Source: Pterobdella sp. o SKG-2022
Taxonomy: Eukaryota; Annelida; Clitellata; Hirudinida; Piscicolidae
DNA length: 64,000 bases
Direction: 5' to 3'
Assembly: GCA_964035795.1 (NCBI GenBank)
Contig: OZ038321.1
Location: 8,201,446 to 8,265,445, forward strand
Below, piece after piece: positions 13,515 through 29,780 of this stretch (position 1 is its first letter; each line of letters starts with the position of its first letter). Both the position numbers and the translations under genes were made by a program. The notes beneath the pieces are model-generated. The model was given only the letters and a program-made list of their open reading frames with translations. It was not told the origin of the DNA and did not search any database.

Positions 13515-15180
13515 TATATTAAGAGTTCACGAAGAGAATTAAATTTATTCAATCTTCTTTTTATTCGTGCACCCATAGCAGGCTCTCCTCCAGCTTCCAG
13601 CGTTTTTTGTTTTGAGCCAGTTTAATTGCTTCGTTGAGTGTGCGCTTACGGCTTTTTAGGTTTCTTTTGAGGGTTATTAGGAGATTGGTGCTTGGTCTTC
13701 CTCTTTTTGTGTTTTTTTGAGGTTAGACATTCCATTGTAGCTCTTTTTGCCGAAACTTGGTCATTCATTTGAAGAATGTGGCCTAACATCTGCCAGCGTC
13801 TTTTTGCTACAACTTGAGACACTGGTTCTGCCAAAGCGTTGACTTTTTCTGTGAACATACGGTTGAGCCAGAAGATACCGCACGCTTGTCGGATCATTCT
13901 TCTGTTGAAGGAAGCTATTGACTGTTCCATTCCTTTGTCCATTTCCCAAGTGCGTAAGCGCATAATGCTTTGCACGTAAGCACTGTATATTCTCATCTTT
14001 TTTCTTGAAATCATGGAGCTCCAAATCTTAATTAGCTTCGCCATCGCTGCAATCGAAATGGTTTTTCTTTTCTTCCATTCTTCTCTTGTTTTAAGTAACA
14101 TGCCTAACTTTTTGCAACTCTTCCATGCATCGTTGTTTCTTTCTATTATTAAGACTTTTGTTTTGTCATTGTTCATGTGCAGATTCCATTTTTTCAAAAC
14201 TTTCTCTACTTCTGTGAGATCTATGCCTTTTTTGCTTAAAAGATCCACGTCGTCTGCGTAAGAAATGTCTTGCGCACTGGTTTTAATTCCGACCTTTTTG
14301 ATAACTATTTCCAGGTACAACGTGAACATGACAAGACTTAAACCATTGCCTTGAGGAATGCCTATTTTGGTGAAAAAGTTTGGTCCTTCTTCAAAATTGT
14401 TTGCTTTCACTTTCAATTCAGTTTAAGTGAGAAGAAAATCAATGAGTTTTGCATTTTGAGGATTGAGAATACCTTTCACTATTCCCATTAACATCTCTCT
14501 GTCTATTGTATCAAATGCGCTTGACATATCTATTCCTTGTATTGATAATTTTTCTTGAGAGCTTATTGATTTTGCTATATATAACCTTAGAGTTTACACT
14601 ACATTTTCTATTGACCTACCTTTTCTGTAGGCTGCTTAGCTGGGTGAAATGTATTATTCTATTGCAGATCTTGTTCTCTCTAGAGTGATGGTTTATATTA
14701 TTATCCGTATTATTGATAGAAATATGAATGGTTTATGTGTTGTTAATTTTATTTTTGTTTGTTGGGTTTTTGGATTATTTTTTATAGTATCATTCAAAAT
14801 ATCAGTGAGTTGTTTTATTGTTATTATATTGAGTCTTTTCATAATTTCTGTTACCAATTTATCATAACCTGATGACTTGTTGTTCTTGAGTTTGTTGATA
14901 GCATCTATGATTTCTTTGTTTGTGATGTTAACTTTAATTGAGATTTTTGATGGGTTTTCCAATAAAGATTTAGTTGTAATTAATTTTTTGGTGGATTTTT
15001 TCTTGATAAAATTTGGTCAGATCTTGTTGTGTGTAGAGTGGTAGAGTTTTTGTGTGTATATTGTCAATTTTGAGTGGTTTTATGGCTTTGTACATTTTTG
15101 TGTTGTGATTGCTATTTCCAATTTCTATCAATTGTTCTTTTGTAATTTGCAGATTGTTATAAGACACTTTCCGGTCTGAT
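13515..15180 (-). mobile_element. Non-LTR retrotransposon (LINE), 5'-truncated and broken
   Basis: On the minus strand the order is: a thumb/linker-type segment (15167-14970), KLKNNKSSGYDKLVTEIMK (about 14920-14860), an AAYRKGRS-like block (about 14630), SSAFDTIDREML (about 14510), IPQGNGLSLVMFTLYLE, catalytic YADDVDLL (about 14250), and a C-terminal region ending in RRWQMLGHILQMND (about 13780). These are reverse transcriptase motifs in correct order, split by stops and frame shifts at about 14420, 14630 and 14970. The endonuclease domain is absent. The 3' end is AT-rich and runs into TATATATA near 13515. Motifs resemble the LINE at 59.5-62.4 kb, so the two probably belong to one family. Confidence 0.85.
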
Positions 15181-15199
15181 GCCTAACGTGCAATTCCAG

Positions 15200-18100
15200 C
15201 ATGGTAAACTGCCAACATAAAATCAGAAATACCAACCAGCTTTCGAGTGGATCATATGAATCATAAAAACACGACAAAATTAGAATTTTTTATTCTGACA
15301 AAGTATTTCGATATATTCTATATCATTATCGAATAATCTTATATTCTTAGATGTTTTTTTCCAATTTTTCAGTAACTTCTTTAACTCCTCGCTCAATATT
15401 TTTTGTGTTCAAAATCATTCTCCAGATGTCGCAAACCGTGTAAATCCCAAATAAAGTTTTGCTTTCATGCTGAGATTTTAGCTTTAGCGTTTTTAACTCA
15501 GTTCTTTTCCAAACACCTTTGTTTTTATGTTTGCCATTGTAAATAGGGTTTATCCTTTTTTGGAATTTGTTTAAAAAGAAATTTAAATTTAATTTTTATT
15601 TTGTTCACAAAGATGCCAACATTAAGATACTAGCTTTAAATTTTTCATCTGAATATTTTAATAATAATAATAACAATGAAAATTTATATAGCACTAAGGC
15701 AGCAAAAGTTTATTTCATGCCAAAGTTTTTCAATAACACGTTTAAATTTAATTTTACACTACATTACAAAACTCTTATAACTATTTCATTGAAAAATTTT
15801 TGAAGTATAGCATGAGTGGAAATTTTGAGTTTGGCTGCCACGAGAGCTGACATTTCCCCAGAGAAGACGATTAGAGTTTAATTTCATACCTCTCTGTTCC
15901 ATCGGTCATTAAGAGATCCCTTCACCCTTCAACGTGCATACATTTGAAAGAATCTATAAAAATTAATCATAAATTGGGAGCGTTGAAAAAATTGATTCAA
16001 TAAACTTAATGTGTAAACTTCCAAAAACCATCAAGCCTTTAAAACAACACCATTCGCCATTCTTGCACCTCCATGCTGTTATCTGGCACGTGACCCAGGG
16101 GAGTTTGCATGGTTATTTCAAGCAATCAAAACACCTTCAGGGCTGTCAGTCACTGTTCTCTCTTAAAAAAACTTAGGATCATTAACTGTGAAATTGTAGC
16201 CAATTAAGCAATGTTTTAATTTAATTAATCGATTCTTCAGATACATTTTTACACACGAAAGAGTACTAAAAACGTAAAATATCTAAAATTTAACAAAAAC
16301 GGCATTCAATATAATATTATCTAACTAGCCTACTGAAGTGGGTGTTGAAATTTGAAAGGTCAATGCTCTTTCATGGTCGCATCAACTTGTTGACAATAAG
16401 CAGTGCAACAACCAAAATACTGTGATTTTATAGACTCAACGTACCAAACAAGACAAAGTTGTTAAAAACTGAAATACATGAAATCACTCTTCAAAGAAAT
16501 ATGACATTAAATAAATTGCATTTTTTTGATTATTTAGGTTTTATAAAATTTTGAAAATCGACAAAAAGTTGAAATCTATAGCTAAAAATGATTAGTATTT
16601 TGATAAGACCCAAGAGAAGCTGAATTGATATTCAAGAAGAGATAAAATGAAACTATTTATAACAATCCTGTTGTAAACTGAAAATCATTACATTTTATGA
16701 TCAAAAAAACACGAGTTAGAAATATAAAAGCTGATGAAAATTGCTACAGCGCCATCTGTCGGGATTTGGGGTCTTATGTGACTCAGTGTGCCTGTTTATA
16801 TAGCACAGTGGAGAACTAGCGCACTAAGAACGTCACTCAGCCCAAAATTAGAACTTGTTATGTTAAAGTTATACTGATTTAAAATATCAAGAAAAGTTTC
16901 AGAAACTATTTTTTTTAAATATGAATTTTATGCCAAGATTTATGATAAATGTTGATAATGTAATGGTTAAAGGTACAGATTGTATGGCACGTGTTCACAA
17001 GGTGTCCATTGTAGGATGGCGTGTCTTTTAAGACCGCAGTTAAATGTTTTTTTCAGCACATCATTTTTTTTATTTTATCGAGTAAATTTTCTTCAGTGCA
17101 TTTGGATTGATTAATAATATTACATCATTAATATGTACATTAATTTGATCAGTTTGTTCAAACAATAGACACAAAATACATAATGAAAACAAATTCAAAA
17201 ATGATGAATGGCGTCTCAACAGTGCATGGTGGTTCATGCCGACAAATTGTTAAATAACACGGGTCAGTGAGCCCTCTGCATCCTCTCTTTAATCTTTCCG
17301 CAGCCTTTTCGCTTTGCTTTCCCTACTTGCAATATGTTTTCGACAAACTCCTTTGAGTCCCATACACAACACATTACATTCATATTATAATAATTTTCAA
17401 CCAAAAAACAATTTAATTTAATGATTATGCGCGTAAAATGTTGTAAGCTTTGAAATTGAATGAGGGACTAGAGTGGTGGGAGGAAGTTAAGCCTTCTTAA
17501 CAAGACGGTCTTAAGGGCAATCTGCTCAACAAATGAGCATGCATTTTAATTCAAATCATAACAAATTTCAATTTAATATTGAATTAAATATCTTTTTTTC
17601 AACTATGCAATCATTAGGGTAAGATATGTAGTAGAATATTCCTTGCTACTAGAATATCATATTCTTCACTAAACACCCATTTAACGTTATGGCTTGAAAG
17701 ATATGCCATAAAACTACAATAAATTCAATTTTTTCATAACCACTATCATAAACTAATTTATAAATGGACATTTAAAATGTACAAAGCGCCTGTCACTTGT
17801 TATAAAGGTAACTTTTGAGTTACTTTAATATTTATGATTTTATGATTTGAAGATTTGCAAATGATCCGCTATGTGTATGCCATTGTAACATCTTATCTGT
17901 TTTTTAACAAAGCAAATTGAAGCTATTATCGGAATAAATCATAATGCAAAATTAATCTATTGCTATCTATTAAGTTTATGAGTACCAAGATCGTTCACAG
18001 TTTTTCCTACTTTTGCACACGATATAACATCATGATGGTAGCACAAGAGCACACGTTTGTACTGATAGTGCCACTAAATCATTTTGCCTCTTATCTTTAT

Positions 18101-21100
18101 TATCGTCACGCATGCTGTTGTAATAGTCTTCTGTAGATCATGCATTCTTCATTAATAATGTGGTGATGAGGGTGAAGAAGGTAATGATATTTTTTCACTT
18201 TAAGTACGTTTAAGTTGAAGAATATACATCAAAAAGTTACAAAAATTATTTTTTTTTGTTCTAAATGTGTTTTAGTTGCAAGAGTTATTCATAGTGATAA
18301 TGCAATAAATAGTTTTCATCTCAGAATGTTTTATTATTTGATCAGAAAATAAGCGCTTTTAAATAGTCTGCTTAGTTGTCCCAATACTTTAAAATAGCAA
18401 CTTTTTATAAATAGCAATAATGCAGTTTTCAAGTGTTATCAAGTTTTTCATTCAAAAAGATTCAAAAATTTTTGATTTAATTAAAAGTTCAAATTTTAAA
18501 GATACACCACTCAGATCTCTATTATTGGAGTGCCAAGAGTTCTATGAGGTTATCATTTCACGCTTAAATAAATATATCGAGCTCACCAGTTTAAAACTAA
18601 CAGGTGCTAAAATTTTTTTATTCGGAATAAATATCACTCTAGGAAGCTTTTGTTATTTTTCATGAAATTATAACTTTTAACTATCAACACCAAAGTTAAA
18701 GAAAGATTTTGGTGTTGAAAAGTAATTGAATAAGTGAGATGCATTCATTTCATAAAAATCCGATCTCTTTTTGCTCCTTTTATTAATTCCAATAATCTCA
18801 CAGTGAGTCACACTTTCTCCATGCCATTTATAAAACAATTTTGGCTTATCTATCATTAGCGCATTCGCTTCGTTGAACTCATTAAAAATCCCCAAAGTAG
18901 CTCATAATTTAAAAAGAAGGTAAAGTTTTCAACAGTAAATTACTCAGTTCAGTAAGTGTCATTTAGTTGAATCATAAGCAATTGTAGAAAAAAATTCAAA
19001 ACATAATTTGAATTAAAGAGTTAATACAATAATTCGACACTAACTTTAAAAATAGCGACCAAAAGTAGTTAAGTAGAAAGGGAAAGTAAATTGAAATGAA
19101 GTGGTCTCACAGATCAAAAGGTGAGCAGAGTTGATGTATGCAATTGAATGAAGCTTGCATTCAACAGCTTTTATTGCGTCGAGAAGTGCGATGTGAGGTT
19201 AGGTCAATTAAGTATGTGAGATCCTAGTGGTATGTTTTGTGTGTATAAATAACACATTGATTGTTATAACTTTTTGAAAGATGGTTGGTTTGAAGTCTTT
19301 CTCGCTTAGTTATTTAATCGAAAGGTGAATTATTCTTTTTGTTCAGAATGGCTCATCACTTATTCCTCTCTGGAACATGCGTGCACCAGTTGAAACCCCA
19401 AGAATGCAGTGCACCTTTTCAATGGTTTGCATCTATTTGAAAATCAAACTTAAACTTGATTGATACCATGTGTGACAAAAAATTGCTTCAAATTTTTGAA
19501 CACTTGAAAATTCAAAGTCCACTATGCTTAAACTATGATCAACTTCTGTGAAATACTTTCCATCAACCAAAGACGTTCAATCTTTTGAATCATTGAAAGT
19601 TCTAGGAGTCAAAAGTCAAACAAGACCATCTTAAATGATGAGTTAATAATTTTTTCAATCAGTGAAAGTGAGAGTTTAAGACACTTGAATATAATTGTTT
19701 CGGTAAATATGCACCATCATAAAGAGGCGAGTATTGATGTAATAGGTGCAACTTATAGAGATTTGAAAACTAGGTAAACTTTGTCAAAAATTTTGAAGTT
19801 TCGAAGGGATTATAGAAAAACTCATTATAATTTCTTATCTTCATAACGATGGTTCTAATAAAGAATTCTATTTTTGTTGTATTTACACATGTTTACCCAG
19901 TATTTTCAAAATATTGATACAACTCTTGATTCAAATAGGTTCATTTTTTTTAATAACTTCGTTATCTATTTATTATTTAATATAAATATATCAAATAGCT
20001 ATTGTTTAATATGCCAAATTCTTATGATTTGCATCTTTCATAATCAAAATCCTTATTGCTCTATCACTCGAAAGTTTCAACTTGAATTTAAATAAAGTTA
20101 ACTCAAAAAATACACTTGAGGCTAACTTAGAACTTTTATAATGACAAAAACTTGCAGAAAATGTTGCAGAGAAGTGTTTTTAATTTTCAAAACTCACTCA
20201 TCATATTTGTTTCCGTCAAGTAATTTGAAGTTTTTCTATTTAAAATTGCTTTTATTGCCAATAATCACTTTCGAAAGCATCGTTCGCTTTTAAAATACCT
20301 TGGCGTGTTAATGACAGACAAAACAGTTCGGAACTCCAAGAAAATAATAAAAAGAGCATTTCTCTGATTACTATTAGCTAGTGTAGACGTCAATTTTTTG
20401 TTCAAGACTATTACACTATTCCTTCATTATCAATACATACTATTTATAGTAACAATCACCCAGTACATTTTTCATTTATAATTTTAATCACCTATCAACT
20501 GGTTCATCTTTTTATTCTTGAATTTGAACTTAATTAAATTTTATGCCTTTTGAATAAGTTTCAAAGATATTAATAAGGATTTAGCCTTCAAATTACTTTC
20601 TAAAACTATTTTTCAATTCTAAAATCATTACAGAAATCAATCAAACATTCCTCGTCCTCAAACTTGCACTGCCACAACGGGGTAGTTATTAGAACTAATC
20701 TACAAATAGTGGTTTATTAGTCATATCCGTTTGTGGTTTGCGGTTTCTTTTATTCATTAGAGTAATTTGGATGAATTGAGATCAAAAGAGTTTAGAAACT
20801 CTATGATATTTTTTTCTCCATAAATAGTATAACATTCAAAATGATATTTATAGGGCTCAAAAATAATTTTCAGACATTTTTATATAATTTTTTAAATATT
20901 TGTGCTTTCATAAAAGAAACTCCATTGATAAAATAGGAAAGTATGTATTGAATGTGTACTCAAGCTGCTCATAAAACATATATAACTATGAGTTTAATCT
21001 GCGTGTTTATCCACCTCTTGGCATCTACAGTGAAAAAATATTTATGTTGTCTTAATATTTTTGTTAGCAATCTCGAAGCTTGAAAGCCTCAAAAGGTGCC

Positions 21101-22820
21101 AGTAATTTTGAGCCAGGTGGATGTAGTGAAATAAACTTGTTTTAACACAGAAGTCTTTGTTTTTTGAATTAGTGAATCCGAACCTGTGTTTCAGTCTTTT
21201 CTACAACAAATTCTTCTTATGTGCATTCACTCCTACAATAACTCACAGCTTCCGTGAAAAACTATTTCTTATTTTTGTTTCAAATTTTATTTTATCCTAT
21301 CATTCTAACGGTTTTGTTATTAGTTTCCATCCCTATTGATCATGACTTTTGTTGAGCATTAATCAACGTCTCTATTGCAGACGTCCATCCCAAGCACAGT
21401 TTCAACACACTCTTCGTCTCAAAGTTTCAACCGTAAGAAGATATTTCACCTTGTAAATGTTCCCAGAACTTAACGTTTCTGTTTTAACAGCGCTTGTTTA
21501 GATTGCTTTCAGGCTTCATCTTAATTTTTATTGATTTTCTTCTCATTCCAGCATGAGTATCCTTTTCATTCAACATGATTAACCAAGTAGTGTTTACAGA
21601 AATTTTCAGACTTTTGTTGCACAGACATTTATCAAATATAGTCTTTTTTTTGAGCTTTTAAAACTTTAGTAACTAATTTGACAAGTTTTTTTCTCTAATG
21701 AACTTTTAAAACCCTCCCTTTTTAAGATATTGACTGAGCTTGAATAAAAGTTACTGGGAACTTTGAAAAAACAAGACTTCATTAAACTGATAATTTTTTT
21801 TCATAAGGAATTTTTAAAAGTTAGTTAAAATTATTCAAAACAACAAAATTATCAGAGCTATTATCATTATCCAGACATACACGCATACAAACAAATCACA
21901 TATCAACATATACGCATACACACATAGGCTCAAATACGTACATTGAGGCAGACAAAGAAGAAAAGATGTTTTTAATTAAAGCAACTACGCCGATTGATAC
22001 CTCCAATTTTCAAGCACTTAAGTTGTGTGAGTTAAGCATATTAAAACACCCATTTGTGCCTATGCAGTGTGTGCTGTTTTAACTTTTAATGGTTTTTAGA
22101 AAAGAATTATTTTAAACGTTATAATTTGTACTACATAATTGGTTCTATTTGTTTTAAATTATCTACCACTAGCTGAAAATTGATATCGTTAATTTTCTTT
22201 TTTGTATACGTTAGAACAGTAATACATCTTGGAGAACAATGTTTTGCTTTTATTACTTTAAACTTGGAACTTTTTAGAAAAAAACACTGGTATATATTTT
22301 GTTTTGAAGTTTTTTTTAAGGTTATCAAACGAATTCACATATTGCTACGTGAACATAATTGGGAGGGATGAGTGAGGATAATTAGACAGTAATTCCCGTT
22401 ATTACCTTGGCGCACAAATTGGGTTTTACAACATACTTTTGTTGTTGTTGTTGAAATAGTCTTTATAGCAGTGTGGATTGGAAGGATTGTGTTTGAGATT
22501 AACTATTTGTGAATCTTTGTATTACTTTTAACAATTAATTATTGGCTCGAATAATATTTTTTCTTGAGAATATTGTTTAAAAGGTAATCTGTTGGACGGG
22601 TACCATGTAAACTAGTTAAATAGTTTAAATATACCTTAATTAGAACAAATCAACTTTATATAATTCTTTTATTTGTGCATTTAAAATAGTCTTTTGTAAT
22701 TGCATCTTTGCTCTTTCTAATTTTTTCAATTTAGTTGTTTTATTATTTTATGTTTTTTGATGTATGAAAAACTTCGATAAAATTTTATTTTACATGAACG
22801 CCAAAATGAAAAGCTAAGAA
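15200..22820. other. Long intergenic stretch between the NK1 genes
   Basis: About 7.6 kb of AT-rich sequence with no supported exon; the open frames (15567, 18420, 18677, 19874, 21157, 22131) are short, low-complexity and domain-free. A CTCF-like string lies at 16746-16762. Downstream of NK1-B, TTTATT near 22786 would read as AATAAA on the minus strand, a possible polyadenylation signal. Confidence 0.45.
16746..16762 (-). promoter_or_regulatory. CTCF-like motif between the two NK1 genes
   Basis: The minus strand reads CCGACAGATGGCGCTGT. Its core AGATGGCGCT fits the CTCF consensus AGRKGGCRSY at every position. It stands out as a G+C-rich string in AT-rich DNA. The match is by eye from the known consensus; binding is inference. 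Confidence 0.3.
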
Positions 22821-22823
22821 GCT

Positions 22824-22859
22824 AAAATTACCAAAATTACTTTGTGTTTTGGTAATTTT
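22824..22859 (-). other. Perfect hairpin in the presumed NK1-B 3' UTR
   Basis: AAAATTACCAAAA (22824-22836) and TTTTGGTAATTTT (22847-22859) are exact 13-bp inverted copies separated by 10 bp. They lie 53 bp past the NK1-B stop codon. The hairpin could be a 3' UTR structure or chance in AT-rich DNA. Confidence 0.4.
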
Positions 22860-22911
22860 TCAAATAAATATTTGATCAGTTTTTAAAAAAATATTAATAC
22901 TCGAAAATAAG

Positions 22912-26441
<3,530 letters not shown>

Positions 26442-27452
26442 CTACAAAGATTCAATTTTTTTGAAAAATGAGTATTTCATACGAGAAAAGGTGGAGTTAG
26501 GTCGATCTTCGGCTGGATGGATGGCGATTTTGTTAATGATGTCGTTGATACTTTTAGTTATTGTATTTTTGTAGTTTCTAAATAATTTATTAGCAGTAAA
26601 AGTTCCGAAAGAGTGATTTTCTGTTGAGGTACTTTTCGGAATATTTGAAGCTATACTGAAATCTTTCACATCTTCATTTTCGTTGAGATTTCCATCTTTG
26701 TTCTCGTTTTCTTTCGTTTCTGAAGAATCTTTTTCTAAAATATCTGACATGAAAAAAGATTTCAAGCCAGGTCTTTCTTTTTTTCTGTTCGTTTTTAAAT
26801 CGATTTGTTTGTGTGTTAGGAGGTTATTTGACTCTTCGTTGGTGTTGAGGTGTTGGCGAGAATCAAAATGGCCCATGTTTTTAGTTGTATCAAAATAATA
26901 ATCAATTTTGTGATCTTCATTCTTACGAGCACCAATAGCTTTGTTTGAAAATATTTGTTTCACCATTTCCAATGGTCGTTTAGGGAATTTGATCAGCTCC
27001 ATGGAATAACGCTGATCGAAAGCTCTTTGGTGGCAGAAGGCTCCATCAGGCAAGCCTACAAGGCTGTATCTACCGAAGGTTGGAGGTTTTTTTGTAGGCA
27101 GCTCCATAGGTTCAGGAAATACAGAATCAAGCTTTGAAGTCTTTATGGCAACTTTGTCATTGTTTTCATCAAAGTTTGTTTCGTTGGTTGAAGGGGGGGA
27201 GAAAGCATGGACTGAATTGAAGGTTGGGAGTGCTTGGTCTTTTGGAGGGTTTGTTGTGTTGTTTTTGTGGGTGCTTTTAGCCGATTTTTTATTTTTTACA
27301 TTGTTTGAAACTCGACTCGATAAATTATTTTTTTGAGAATATTTCTCTTTGATTCCTCTGTTGTTGTTATTTTCATCGCTGTTGTTTTTATTCAACTTGT
27401 TAATGCTCTCATTCACTTTGTTTCTCAATTGTTCTATATCATTGTCCAACAT
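26442..27452 (-). CDS. Unrecognised 336-codon frame with a TN/eh1-like motif; candidate NK1-B exon 1
   Basis: A real ATG (27452) opens a long Lys/Asn/Ser-rich frame, mostly disordered, with a more structured stretch (TFGRYSLVGLPDGAF...IKFPKRPLEMVKQIF) near residues 124-168. Near residue 230 is SFFMSDILE, which fits the TN/eh1 pattern F-x-M-x-D/E-I-L and mirrors FSMQEIL in NK1-A exon 1. It lies upstream of the NK1-B homeobox exon on the same strand. A phase-1 donor GTATGA with exon end at 26483 would join in frame to 23714, giving about 590 residues; GTACCT with exon end at 26633 is an alternative. Neither donor is strong. If it is instead a one-exon gene, it ends at TAG 26442 and I do not recognise it. 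A TATA string and the CCAAT element shared with NK1-A lie upstream. Confidence 0.6.
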   Translation of the reverse strand: MLDNDIEQLRNKVNESINKLNKNNSDENNNNRGIKEKYSQKNNLSSRVSNNVKNKKSAKSTHKNNTTNPPKDQALPTFNSVHAFSPPSTNETNFDENNDKVAIKTSKLDSVFPEPMELPTKKPPTFGRYSLVGLPDGAFCHQRAFDQRYSMELIKFPKRPLEMVKQIFSNKAIGARKNEDHKIDYYFDTTKNMGHFDSRQHLNTNEESNNLLTHKQIDLKTNRKKERPGLKSFFMSDILEKDSSETKENENKDGNLNENEDVKDFSIASNIPKSTSTENHSFGTFTANKLFRNYKNTITKSINDIINKIAIHPAEDRPNSTFSRMKYSFFKKIESL

Positions 27453-27550
27453 TTTAAATTAATATTTATGATTAAGAATCTTTCAAACTGAAGATAACTA
27501 TTTTTTTTACAACAACATCAAATTCGCAACCAACCTCCTAGTTATAAGCT

Positions 27551-27651
27551 TTTTTTATATTGTATTGCATGTAGAAGTTTTCGATGCACTTTTAAACACG
27601 CTCATCCCATTAATGCATCATCAACATCCCATTATCAAAACATCAGCCAAT
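27551..27651 (-). promoter_or_regulatory. Candidate promoter of the 27452 frame (NK1-B)
   Basis: On the minus strand TATAAAAAA reads at 27559-27551, about 100 bp before the ATG. ATTGGCTGATG reads at 27651-27641, 189 bp before the ATG. The latter 11-mer is identical, in the same orientation, to the one 253 bp before the NK1-A ATG. Further CCAAT strings follow near 27694-27704. Confidence 0.35.
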
Positions 27652-27779
27652 GGCGCTCAAGTATTTTAAAAATGCTTCCGTTAAAAGACGTCTAGCCAAT
27701 CCAATGGGTTTGGAAGATTTGGCTCCACCTTTTTCTATCAACAAATAGCTTTCGCTGTTAATGAAGACCGTAGTAAAGC

Positions 27780-27998
27780 TAATGTGTTTGCGAGTCGGTG
27801 GCTATGAAGATGATGTGCTGGTGATGAGAAGGAGGATGATGTGATGTAGATGAGGTGGTTGTGGTGATGAAGAGAGCAAAGATGATGATGATGTAGTAGT
27901 GATGATGATAGTGGTTATGGTTATGTGGGGATGGTGGTTGTGATATTGAAATGGTAATGATGATGTTCACGTCGATGAATATGATGAAGATGGTACAA

Positions 27999-28032
<34 letters not shown>

Positions 28033-28035
28033 CGT
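27780..28035. repeat. GAT-rich trinucleotide region with a pure (GAT)n core
   Basis: An imperfect GAT/GGT-rich block with a pure core at 28001-28031. It produces poly-His frames on the minus strand that are not genes. The LINE fragment ending near 48820 has a similar GATTATGATGGTGGT end, so this may be an expanded LINE tail, though no LINE coding sequence is visible here. Confidence 0.75.
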
Positions 28036-29459
28036 GAAAATGATGAAAGTATATGAGACCATTTTTTGAGTTTAACTGATTTTGTCAATTCCTCCAGTGG
28101 TAATTGATTTAAAATTTTTATTTTAAAGTTTCCGAATAAATATTCAGAACGGATACATGAAGATCTGCTTGTCTTTCCATGCTTATGCCAACTTTTCACA
28201 ACTGTGAACAGTGTATGGTGAAAACAGAATGTTTCCAACATTTGAACATTCAAAATGATGTTCGATCATTTTAAAAAGTATTCATTGTAAAGCAGTATGT
28301 ATTATTAATACATGTTAGTCGAAACGACCACATCTCAACTTCCCCCTTCTGAACCATTTATTCCCGCATCATTGTTTTTGTAAACTTTCATCAACTTCAT
28401 AGATTTTGAATAGATATTGCAATTATATATTTCATGTTCCATAATGTGATATCACTTGATCCTGTAAATCACTTGTCAATATAAAACCCAAGTAATCTTG
28501 ATGACATACTAAACGCCTAGAAACTCATCTATTTCCTTGCAAAGACGAAAAATAGTTCTATTATGCATAATAAAAAAGGGCATATTATGGCGGGACTCAG
28601 TACTGAATTATCAAGTCTTAGAAGCTCCATCAATTATCTGCTCGGTGTGTCGATGCACGCTAATGCATCTCTCTCGACATCAGTCGGTTCCTTCTCTTTT
28701 TTGAAGCCTCCAAATTGTTTCCAAAATATATATTTAAAAGAAACTTTATTTATTTTTTGAATAGATTTTTAGTTTTTTAATTATCATTTGAAAATCTTCA
28801 AATTAATATGTTTATATATTATATAACGCTTATAAATTCAATTAGTTAAACTTAAAGATCCTATTGAGTTTTTCTCTAAAAAATCCTTCTTTGAAAACAT
28901 CCAACAATCGCCATCATAAAAGCATATAATATTCCAATAAAACTTTGAAATATTCCATTCACCTTTTGAAACGCAATTCATAGAGATGAAACTGAACAGT
29001 TTCAAAGAACTTTTAATTAGATACCACAACTTATAGGCAACAATAAATTTAAATTTGAAACTCGTGCGAAGAGATGGCTACTATGATTAAAAAGCAAGTT
29101 TCATCACTGTTTGAAGATTTCTTTGGTGTGTCTTTGTGCTTTTAATAACTTCATTCTTGGGTTTTAATAAATGCCTTTGAGTTGAATTAATGCCGCTTCA
29201 AAAATTCTTTCATGAAATTTCTCATTATTTTCTATTTGATTGGCAAAAATTTTTGAAATTTTATTTGAGGAAACAGTCTGAAATATTTCTGTGCTGAAAT
29301 TGTTAAAAAATGCAATCAACTGGCTTCAAAAAATTTGAGTTCTTATGAAATAAACATAAATATATTCAACAAAATATATATAAGATTTTGGAAAAACAAA
29401 TACTTAAAAATTATTATTTGACTTTTGAAGCAAGAAATAGGATTTTTAGATAACTAGGT

Positions 29460-29780
29460 TCATATCCGCCGAATACACGGCTTCTCGTTCGACCACAAGT
29501 TAACCCATTAACTGCCGGATTGAGGCTATAGAAAAATTTAATATTTTATTTTTTTGAACTTTCTCATTAGTTTTAGAAAAGCATTATACAAAACTTTCAG
29601 ACTTTTGCTATTATTTTTTTTCAACGAAAAACCGAGCCCACTTAGCGCTTGGGGGCAGGGGGTGTTGACCGCCTGTGAAAACCGAGTTTTTTCATCTGTT
29701 TTTTCGTATATTCAGTTGGCTGGTAGGTCTCACTTGGCAGAGTAGCACATTCAGTTTGGAAAGACAGTTTGAGAAGAACG
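29460..29780. other. G+C-richer island starting with TTAACCC
   Basis: A compositional island in AT-rich DNA. It contains TTAACCCATTAACTGCCGG (about 29499-29517) and two similar AAACCGAG strings around a G-rich block (29630-29690). TTAA followed by CCC is how piggyBac-type elements begin, but I see no matching GGGTTAA end, so the identity is open. Confidence 0.3.

Noticed and set aside
18420..18895. Frames of 72-81 codons on both strands
   Set aside because: Low-complexity, domain-free; no support beyond being open.
27779..28253. His-rich minus-strand frames
   Set aside because: Produced by the GAT trinucleotide repeat.
28590..28720. G+C-richer piece with coding look on both strands
   Set aside because: No family recognised and an in-frame stop on the better strand; left unannotated.
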